Shown piece by piece: positions 43,514 through 49,323 of a stretch of DNA of 49,323 bases. The number at the start of each line of letters is the position of its first letter. Positions within the stretch are counted from its first letter, which is position 1. The notes beneath the pieces are model-generated. The model saw only the letters and a list, made by a program, of their open reading frames with translations. It ran no database searches and had not been told where the DNA came from. Location of the stretch: contig NZ_BACI01000015.1 of NCBI RefSeq assembly GCF_000225505.1, forward strand, positions 1 through 49,323, written 5' to 3'. The translations under genes and the position numbers were made by a program. The DNA comes from Gordonia alkanivorans NBRC 16433 (GTDB lineage Bacteria; Actinomycetota; Actinomycetes; Mycobacteriales; Mycobacteriaceae).

Positions 43514-44826
43514 GCGCCCGAATCCCGTTCGCGGGAAGCGTCGTTGGCGAGCATCTGTTCGCGCAGCGAGTCGTAGACGGGCGGGGTCCCGGAGAGATGT
43601 GCCACGAGCACGGCCGCCGCGGTCGCGGCGAGCATGGGGACCGCCACCGTCGTCGTCGCGCTCATCTCCATCACGACGACCATGCCGGTGAGCGGCGCCC
43701 GGACCACCGCACCGAACAGTGCGGCCATGCCCGCGAGCACCAGGGCGTCGCGCAGCGTCGAATCCGGTTGCGGGATCACGGCGTCGAGGCCCGCGGCGAA
43801 CAGGACACCCCACAGCGCACCGAGCGCGAGCATCGGGGCGAACAGACCTCCCGGTGTGCCCGCGGCATAGGACAGCGGTCCGGCGACGAACCGAACGATG
43901 AACAGTGCGGCGACCACCGGCAGGACCACCGAGCCGTCGAAGATCTGTTGCGCCAGGTTGTCTCCGCCCCCGGCGGCATCGGTGTCGACGGCCATCAGCC
44001 CGCCGACGATCGCACCGATGATCGCGGCCTTCGCGATCGCCGGGACGCGGGTGATCCCGCGTACCCCCTGGATCGCGCCGAGAACCGCTCTCCCGTAGGC
44101 GATCCCGACGAGGCCACTGAGCAGACCGAAGACCACGAACACCGGCAGCAGGGTGATCGAGGGTGGGGCCACCACGCCGACGAGGAAGTCGGGCCGGTCG
44201 CCGAGGATCACGTGACCGCAGGCCACCGCAGCAGCGACTGCGAGGATGGTCGGTATGACCACCCGCAGCCGGAATGAGTGCGTCACCTCCTCGAGCGCGA
44301 AGAGCGCGCCACCCACCGGCGCGGTGAAGGCGACCGCGAGGCCGGCCCCGCTGAGGGAGGTCTGCATGACGCGGAGGTCGAATTGGTCGAGTCCGGCACG
44401 GCGTCCGGTCTCGGAGCCGACGGCGGCACCCATGTGCACGGTCGGGCCCTCTCGCCCGAGGATGAGACCCGAACCGATCGCGGCCAGTCCACCGAAGAAT
44501 CGTGCGGGGATGACACGTAGCGGCGCCGGCTCCGCCTCACCACGTTCGACGGCCTCCACATGCTGGATGCCGCTACCCGCCGCGGTCGGCACCAGGTGCG
44601 AGACGAGCGCCCCGAAGGCCGCGCCCGCGGCTGTCACCGCGACCGGGATGAACCATCCCGGGGCGCCGAGACCGTCCGCCCAGTCCAGCATCTCGAACCG
44701 CCACCGGTTGAGATGGTCGAGGCACCACCGGAAAGCCCCGCCGAGGACGCCGGTCACGCAGCCGGCGAGGACAGCGAGCACGCACAACCGCACCAGGCCC
44801 TGGTTGTCGGTCGTCGGCGAGGTCAC
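43510..44826 (-). CDS. ClC-family chloride channel/transporter
   Basis: 438 residues, about ten to twelve membrane segments. Selectivity-filter motifs: GSGIQHVE, GREGPTVHMGAAVG (GREGP), and GTPGGLFAPMLALGALWG. In the first part AGLAVAFTAPVGGALFALEE ends with the gating-region Glu pair typical of ClC exchangers. There are no CBS domains at the C-terminus. It moves Cl- (possibly in exchange for H+) across the inner membrane. The GTG start has TAACTT six bases ahead, suggesting a leaderless transcript. Confidence 0.92.
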   Translation of the reverse strand: MTSPTTDNQGLVRLCVLAVLAGCVTGVLGGAFRWCLDHLNRWRFEMLDWADGLGAPGWFIPVAVTAAGAAFGALVSHLVPTAAGSGIQHVEAVERGEAEPAPLRVIPARFFGGLAAIGSGLILGREGPTVHMGAAVGSETGRRAGLDQFDLRVMQTSLSGAGLAVAFTAPVGGALFALEEVTHSFRLRVVIPTILAVAAAVACGHVILGDRPDFLVGVVAPPSITLLPVFVVFGLLSGLVGIAYGRAVLGAIQGVRGITRVPAIAKAAIIGAIVGGLMAVDTDAAGGGDNLAQQIFDGSVVLPVVAALFIVRFVAGPLSYAAGTPGGLFAPMLALGALWGVLFAAGLDAVIPQPDSTLRDALVLAGMAALFGAVVRAPLTGMVVVMEMSATTTVAVPMLAATAAAVLVAHLSGTPPVYDSLREQMLANDASRERDSGA

Positions 44827-44832
44827 AGAAGG

Positions 44833-44838
44833 AAGTTA
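44833..44838 (-). promoter_or_regulatory. Leaderless -10 element of the ClC gene
   Basis: TAACTT on the minus strand, six bases before the GTG start. Confidence 0.45.
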
Positions 44839-44903
44839 CCGTGCACCACGCCCCCAGCCGGTACTTCCGAACGGCAGATTCGTGTCACCGAGGCCAATCG
44901 GGG

Positions 44904-45923
44904 TCAGACGGGCTGAATCAGCCGCCCCTGCACCACGAGTGACGCGTTCTGCTTCAGCCGCCGGACACGGATGCTGACCGAGTAGCCAAGAATCCCTTCC
45001 ATCGCACCGATTCTGGTGCGCAGATAGCGGTAGAAATCGTCGGCGTTCCGGCAGATCACCGAGACCATGAGGTTGTGTTCGCCGCTGATCGCGGCCGCGA
45101 ACGCCACCTCGTCGTGCGCGGCGACCGCCTCACCCACCGCATCGATCGCGCCCGGCGACACCTCGAGCCACAGTGTGGCACTCAGATCGAAACCCAGTCG
45201 CTCGGGCAGGATCTCGACGTCGTACTGCAGTGCGCCGCCCTGCTCCAGCGTCCGCAACCGTCGACGCACACGCCCCACCGTCCACCCGCAGACACGTGCC
45301 AGCTCCCGATGCGGCAGACGGCCGTCCTGTGTCAGCGCGGCGATGAGCGGCGCGTCGTCGTCGGTCAGGCGCGCGTTCTCGACGGCCCCGCCGTCGACCG
45401 CCTCCTCCTCGACACCGGCGGCACCGGAGGCCGCCGCGGCCACCAGCGCCCGGGACTCCTCCGGCAGGCACCCGCCGAAACCGGTCCACTTCGACGCCGA
45501 ACCCGGGTTGAATGCGTGCAACAGGAGATCGACGCGAAGGTCGAGGACCGCCGCACGCGACGGCAGCGCCGCCAGCAGCGCATCGTCGCCGACGGCCACG
45601 ATCGGTGCCCGGACGATGCAGACGATCTCGGTTCCGCCGGAGACGACGTAGGCGAAGACCACATCTCGGCGCCGAGCGAGGGACGCGGCGAGCGGTTCCA
45701 GCCGGTCCGGACGGCACCGAACGCGCACCACCCACTCCGCATCGCCACGCACCGCCGGCCGGACGACGCCGACGACTCTGGTCACCCCGGCGCGACGCAG
45801 GGCCTGATACCGCCTCGCCGCGGTCTGCTCGGAGATCCCGGCGACCTCGCCGAGCAGGCGGAACGATGCCCGCGGATAGACCTGGAGAGCGCGGAGGATT
45901 GTTCCGTCGGTGTCGTCCATCAT
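44904..45923 (-). CDS. Double Lrp/AsnC-family regulator
   Basis: 339 residues made of two Lrp-like halves. First HTH at about 5-50 (DGTILRALQVYPRASFRLLGEVAGISEQTAARRYQALRRAGV), with a ligand-type domain to about 150. Second HTH at about 190-235 (DAPLIAALTQDGRLPHRELARVCGWTVGRVRRRLRTLEQGG), then an AsnC ligand domain ending in GYSVSIRVRRLKQNASLVVQGRLI. Divergent from the MFS gene with 217 bp between starts, so it probably regulates that exporter and itself. TAGTAT six bases ahead of the ATG indicates leaderless translation. Ligand unknown. Confidence 0.87.
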   Translation of the reverse strand: MMDDTDGTILRALQVYPRASFRLLGEVAGISEQTAARRYQALRRAGVTRVVGVVRPAVRGDAEWVVRVRCRPDRLEPLAASLARRRDVVFAYVVSGGTEIVCIVRAPIVAVGDDALLAALPSRAAVLDLRVDLLLHAFNPGSASKWTGFGGCLPEESRALVAAAASGAAGVEEEAVDGGAVENARLTDDDAPLIAALTQDGRLPHRELARVCGWTVGRVRRRLRTLEQGGALQYDVEILPERLGFDLSATLWLEVSPGAIDAVGEAVAAHDEVAFAAAISGEHNLMVSVICRNADDFYRYLRTRIGAMEGILGYSVSIRVRRLKQNASLVVQGRLIQPV

Positions 45924-45929
45924 GGAGGA

Positions 45930-45935
45930 ATACTA
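45930..45935 (-). promoter_or_regulatory. Leaderless -10 element of the Lrp/AsnC gene
   Basis: TAGTAT on the minus strand, six bases before the ATG. This shared 217-bp region with the MFS gene is the likely regulator target; no clear Lrp site was identified. Confidence 0.5.
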
Positions 45936-46140
45936 CGCGTGATCATTACCTCAACCGACAAATGTTCCGCACAGAGTGATCCGGCTGCCGTTTTTGTACA
46001 CGTGCACCGGACAATTGGGTTCTGCGCTTCATCGCGCGGCAACCATCGCATCGCCGAGGCCCCTCCCGAGACGACGACCCGTGGTCGCGTCCGATCACCG
46101 GGCCGTGCCCGGTCACCCCCGACATCGAAAGCGAGAGTGC

Positions 46141-47682
46141 GTGACCACCACGTCCACCACCCTTCCCGCTCCCCCGGAGCACCGGACGGCCACCATCGTG
46201 ATGGCCTGCCTCGGCGTCTTCGTGGCCTACCTGCCCATCACCAGCGTCGCGGTCAGCCTGCCGGCGATCGGCAACGCCCTCGGCGCATCGACAGCGCAGC
46301 TGTCCTGGGTGCAGGACGCCTTCGTGCTGCCGATGGCGGCATTCATCCTGACCGCCGGCGTCTTCGGCGACGTCCACGGCCGCCGCAAGGTCTATCTGAC
46401 CGGTCTCGTGCTGTCCACCCTTGGTGCCGTCGTCGCGCTCTCCGCGCAGTCGATCGAGTTCGTGTGGGTCGGACAGGCCCTGGCGGGCACCGGTGCCGCC
46501 GCGCTGCTGCCGACGACCCTTGCGCTCATCAGCCACGCGGTCCCCGACTTCCGTGAACGCGGAAAGTTCATCGGCATCTGGGCCTCGTCGCTGATGCTGG
46601 CGCTCACCGTGGGTCCGCTGATCGCCGGACCGGTGGCCGAGAACATGGGCTGGCGCTTCATCTACGTGCTGCCCATCCCGTTCGCCGTCGCCGCCTTCGC
46701 GATCGCCCTGACGGCGCTTCCGGAGTCGCGTGCCCCGCACACCCGACGTCTCGACTGGCCCGGTCAGGTGACCGCGGCCGTCGCGGTCACCGCACTGGTC
46801 TTCGGCGTGATCGAGGCCGGCGTCAACGGACCGGGCGACCCCCGCGTGATCACCGCCCTGATCATCGCGGTTCTCTCAGGTGCGGCCTTCGTTGCGGTCG
46901 AGCGCCGTTCGGACAGCCCGATGCTCGACCTCGCACTGTTCCGCAGCCGCGCCTTCACCGTCACCACGCTGATCGCGATGATCAGCTTCCTGTCGCTGAT
47001 CGGCTTCATCTTCGTGCTCAGCATGTACTTCGGCATGGTGCAGCAGCTCGGCACCATCGAGGCCGGCTGGCGCCTCGCGCTGATGAACGGCGCATCCATG
47101 ATCGTGGGTGCGCTCGCGGGCAAGATGATGCACCAGGTTCAGGCGCGTTTCCTGATCGGCGGCGGTCTGGCCGCGGTCGCGGCGGCGCAGTTCGCGCTGC
47201 TCACCATCGATGCCGGCACCTCGTTCGCCGCGATCGGGTGGCGCCTGGTCGTCCTCGGCCTGGGTATGGGCTTCGTGATGGCCCCGATGACCGCGACCGC
47301 GGTCTCCGCGGTGCCCTATCGGCTTGCGGGCATGGCGGCGGCCGGCAACAACGCCTTCCGTCAGGTCGGCGGCGCGCTCGGTCCGGCCGTCCTCGGCGCC
47401 CTGCTCACCGCGGGCGCGGTGGACTCGCTGCCCGGGCAGCTCGCCGACGCGGGTGTCGACGGCGAGATGCGCGAGCGCGTCGTCGACGCGGTGGACGGTC
47501 AGGGCCTCGGTGCGGTGACAGGTCTCGATCTCGGCGCGGACACCCCGACTGTCATGAACGCCGTGGGCGACGCCTTCCTCGACGGTATGCAGCTGTGCCT
47601 GATCTTCTCGGGCATCCTCACTGCGGCAGCCGCCGTGCTGTGCCTGGTGATGCTCAAGCCCGGGGCAGACGCCTCCCACTGA
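46141..47682 (+). CDS. MFS transporter, EmrB/QacA-type drug exporter family
   Basis: 513 residues, about 14 membrane segments, the DHA2 pattern. Motif A GVFGDVHGRRKVYLTG, motif C-like LMLALTVGPLIAGPVAENMGWRFIYVLPIPFA, and a second-half GMGFVMAPMTATAVSAVPYRLAGMAAAGNNAFRQVGGALGPAVLGALL. Probably a proton-driven exporter of drugs or metabolites; substrate unknown. The GTG start is chosen at VTTTSTTLPAPPEHRT because the open frame upstream is not conserved-looking. GAGAG lies before it. Confidence 0.88.
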   Translation: MTTTSTTLPAPPEHRTATIVMACLGVFVAYLPITSVAVSLPAIGNALGASTAQLSWVQDAFVLPMAAFILTAGVFGDVHGRRKVYLTGLVLSTLGAVVALSAQSIEFVWVGQALAGTGAAALLPTTLALISHAVPDFRERGKFIGIWASSLMLALTVGPLIAGPVAENMGWRFIYVLPIPFAVAAFAIALTALPESRAPHTRRLDWPGQVTAAVAVTALVFGVIEAGVNGPGDPRVITALIIAVLSGAAFVAVERRSDSPMLDLALFRSRAFTVTTLIAMISFLSLIGFIFVLSMYFGMVQQLGTIEAGWRLALMNGASMIVGALAGKMMHQVQARFLIGGGLAAVAAAQFALLTIDAGTSFAAIGWRLVVLGLGMGFVMAPMTATAVSAVPYRLAGMAAAGNNAFRQVGGALGPAVLGALLTAGAVDSLPGQLADAGVDGEMRERVVDAVDGQGLGAVTGLDLGADTPTVMNAVGDAFLDGMQLCLIFSGILTAAAAVLCLVMLKPGADASH

Positions 47683-47693
47683 TCACCGAGGAC

Positions 47694-47734
47694 TTGCGGC
47701 AGCTGGTTCCGGATTCCGGAATCAACTGCCGCAA
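47694..47734. terminator. Hairpin between the MFS and monooxygenase genes
   Basis: TTGCGGCAG (47694-47702) pairs with CTGCCGCAA (47726-47734), and inside it TTCCGG pairs with CCGGAA. It lies between the convergent stops and can serve both. Confidence 0.7.
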
Positions 47735-47752
47735 TGTCGTTTTCGGGGGAGA

Positions 47753-48655
47753 TCAGGTGAACGCTGCGGCGACGTCCGCCGCGCGTCGGAGCTGGTCGGG
47801 GTCCGAACTCGTCGGGATGAGCTGCACTTCGTCGGTGCCGACGTCGGCGAAGCGGCGCAGCACCTCCCCGAGTTCGGCCTCGGTACCCGACCACCCCGTT
47901 GTGGGTGCGATGGCGTCGACGAACTCCGTCGGAATCCAGTTCATGTAGTGGTGCAGGTGCCGGGTCACCTGCGCCCGAGGTGCGTCGCCCTCGCCGATGG
48001 CGAACCAGAACGACGTCGCGAGATGCGGTGCGGGACGCCCGGCTTCGGCCCATGCCGAACGCGCGACGTCGAACAGTTCGTTCTGCTTCGACGCGTCGAG
48101 ATCGAGGGTGACCCCGGCGATGCCGTCGGCCCAGTCGACGGCGCTGCGGATCGTCTTGGGCCCGGTGGTCCCGACGTGCAGCGACGGACCGCCCTTGCGA
48201 TGCGGCAGCGGTCCGACCGGAAGCACCGACTCGGTCAGCTTCTCGCCCGCCCAGACCCGTTTCATCGTCTCGGCACGTTCGGCGAGCTGCCGCATGGTCT
48301 GGGTGGACGGGTCGGCGCGGACGGCCCGGTAATCCTCGTGTCGGCCGCCGACCCCGAGCGCCACGGTGAGCCGGCCCTCCGACAGCATGTCTCCGGTGGC
48401 CAGCGCCTTCGCGAGCATGACCGGGTCGTGCAGCTGGGGCACGACGACGGTCATCACCAACGGCACGCGCCGGGTCCACGCGGCTGCCGCACCGAGGAAC
48501 GTCAGGCATTCGGGGTTGTCGAACGCTATCCGCTCACCCCAGCACAGGGAGCTGAACGGGCCGTCGTCAATGGTGGTGGCCCATGAGTGGAGCGTTCCTG
48601 CGTCGAGGTCCGGCTCCATCACGGGCATCGTCATCCCGATGCGCACAGGCGCCAT
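47753..48655 (-). CDS. Luciferase-like (F420- or FMN-dependent) monooxygenase
   Basis: 300 residues, TIM-barrel LLM family. Seen: RIGMTMPVMEPDL at the N-terminus, FSSLCWGERIAFDNPECLTFLGAAAAWTRRVPLVMTVVVPQLHDPVMLAKALATGDMLSEGRLTVALGVGGRHEDYRAV, the standard beta-3/4 segment of LLM oxidoreductases. Then LHVGTTGPKTIRSAVDWADGIAGV, and the end ELGEVLRRFADVGTDEVQLIPTSSDPDQLRRAADV. The substrate and choice of F420 or FMN cannot be read. The real start is MAPVRIG; the longer upstream frame overlaps the DUF456 gene. Confidence 0.86.
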   Translation of the reverse strand: MAPVRIGMTMPVMEPDLDAGTLHSWATTIDDGPFSSLCWGERIAFDNPECLTFLGAAAAWTRRVPLVMTVVVPQLHDPVMLAKALATGDMLSEGRLTVALGVGGRHEDYRAVRADPSTQTMRQLAERAETMKRVWAGEKLTESVLPVGPLPHRKGGPSLHVGTTGPKTIRSAVDWADGIAGVTLDLDASKQNELFDVARSAWAEAGRPAPHLATSFWFAIGEGDAPRAQVTRHLHHYMNWIPTEFVDAIAPTTGWSGTEAELGEVLRRFADVGTDEVQLIPTSSDPDQLRRAADVAAAFT

Positions 48656-48701
48656 TCTGGCACGCGGAGGTCGCGCGTATCCCGTTCTCGGAGAACGGGC
48701 C

Positions 48702-49181
48702 TCACCAGACGAATGCGCCACCCGTCCAGATGCTGGTGGCGACGAGCGCGAAGAGCAGTTCGATGCCGATCGTCTTGGCCGCCGCCTTGAGTGCGGCCAC
48801 CGCGCCGCGCCAAGCCAACTCGAGACTCTGGGTACGCACGAGTTCGGCGGCCACCGCACCCACGACGAAGCCGAGCAGCAGACCGATCACGGGCACGACG
48901 AAGAAACCGACGATCCCGACGAGACCGCCGACCACGACGGTCCGGTTCGGAATACCGTCCGTGCGCAACGACTTTCCGGCGACGAGGTATTTGATCACCT
49001 CGCCGACCACGAGCGCGAGGAGGGCCGCGGCGAACACCGACCAGGCCCAACCGCCCACGACGATCGCCCAGACGAGGAGCGCGGAGGCGATCAGCAGCGT
49101 TCCCGGCAGGATCGGGACGACGATCCCGACCAGACCGACGAAGATGACGGCCGCGACAAGCAGCTCACCCCAGAGCGGCAC
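48702..49181 (-). CDS. DUF456 membrane protein
   Basis: 159 residues, four or five hydrophobic segments. Seen: VGLVGIVVPILPGTLLIASALLVWAIVVGG, the hallmark Pro-Gly segment of DUF456, then VGEVIKYLVAGKSLRTDG and GGLVGIVGFFVVPVIGLLLGFVVGAVAAELVR. Function unknown. GTG start 15 bases after the stop of the upstream gene, so they probably share a transcript. Confidence 0.85.
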   Translation of the reverse strand: MPLWGELLVAAVIFVGLVGIVVPILPGTLLIASALLVWAIVVGGWAWSVFAAALLALVVGEVIKYLVAGKSLRTDGIPNRTVVVGGLVGIVGFFVVPVIGLLLGFVVGAVAAELVRTQSLELAWRGAVAALKAAAKTIGIELLFALVATSIWTGGAFVW

Positions 49182-49196
49182 CTGTTCGACGCCCGG

Positions 49197-49323
49197 TCAC
49201 TCGCCCGCGACGGGCGACCGGGGGGCCGGCTCGTCGGCGGGATCGCCGGTCTTCACCAGCGACGCCATGACCGGGGACTGTCCCGGGGCCGCCGGACGGG
49301 GAGGACCTGCGGGACGGGGTGCC
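49197..49323 (-). CDS. C-terminus of a Pro/Ala-rich protein (5' part outside the window)
   Basis: A stop-free minus-strand frame of 42 codons enters from the window edge and ends in TGA. The residues are Pro-, Ala- and Gly-rich with an end SLVKTGDPADEPAPRSPVAGE. No domain is recognisable in this part. It is followed by DUF456 on the same strand, which supports a real gene rather than a chance frame. Confidence 0.5.
   Translation of the reverse strand, partial: APRPAGPPRPAAPGQSPVMASLVKTGDPADEPAPRSPVAGE

Overview
The window is high-GC DNA with dense, overlapping genes and many transcripts that appear to start at the start codon. Gene order and families point to Mycobacteriales, most likely Gordonia or a close relative. 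It reproduces two M. tuberculosis blocks: the KstR2 steroid-ring genes (fadA6, ipdF, fadE30, fadD3) and the ppa-dacB-metalloprotease-tilS-hpt-ftsH-folEPBK-DUF3180-DUF6779-DUF2520-panCD-coaX-lysS chromosomal block. The genus is an inference; no rRNA or other typing gene is present.

Layout. 1-6.7 kb: a truncated aldehyde dehydrogenase, then the steroid C/D-ring genes, with a divergent promoter region carrying a KstR2-type operator between fadE30 and fadD3. 6.7-7.7 kb: a DUF559/AbiEi-type nuclease gene enclosed by 51-bp inverted repeats and wedged between the 3' ends of fadD3 and lysS. 7.7-12.8 kb: lysS, a cysteine-free rhodanese-fold gene behind a tiny polycysteine leader ORF, a flavin monooxygenase, an alpha/beta hydrolase and a TetR regulator. 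12.8-16.1 kb: coaX-panD-panC-DUF2520 (pantothenate/CoA). 16.4-18.7 kb: a membrane-tailed Ser/Thr kinase and a membrane protein. 18.8-26.2 kb: DUF6779, DUF3180, folate genes, ftsH, hpt. 26.2-27.3 kb: an AT-richer patch with a secreted Gly/Ala-rich protein. 27.3-31.5 kb: tilS, a zinc metalloprotease, dacB, ppa.

31.6-38.2 kb holds sulfur and iron functions. A SAM-IV riboswitch controls a SufS-like cysteine desulfurase and a small protein resembling the C-terminal part of a luciferase-like monooxygenase. Beside it lie an IdeR-boxed isochorismate synthase, a metZ-rhodanese-membrane protein operon and an IdeR-boxed siderophore-binding lipoprotein. 38.3-43.5 kb: an FprA-type ferredoxin reductase, a small secreted protein and a complete FecCD/FecE siderophore ABC transporter. 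43.5-49.3 kb: a ClC channel, a double Lrp/AsnC regulator divergent from an MFS exporter, an F420/FMN-type monooxygenase, a DUF456 membrane protein and the C-terminus of a Pro/Ala-rich protein.

The strongest leads are the inverted-repeat-bounded nuclease cassette, the leaderless Cys-rich leader peptide ahead of a cysteine-free rhodanese, the SAM-IV operon with its unusual second gene, and the 52-bp duplication of the fadA6 3' end. No tRNA, rRNA, CRISPR array, recognisable insertion sequence or prophage was seen.
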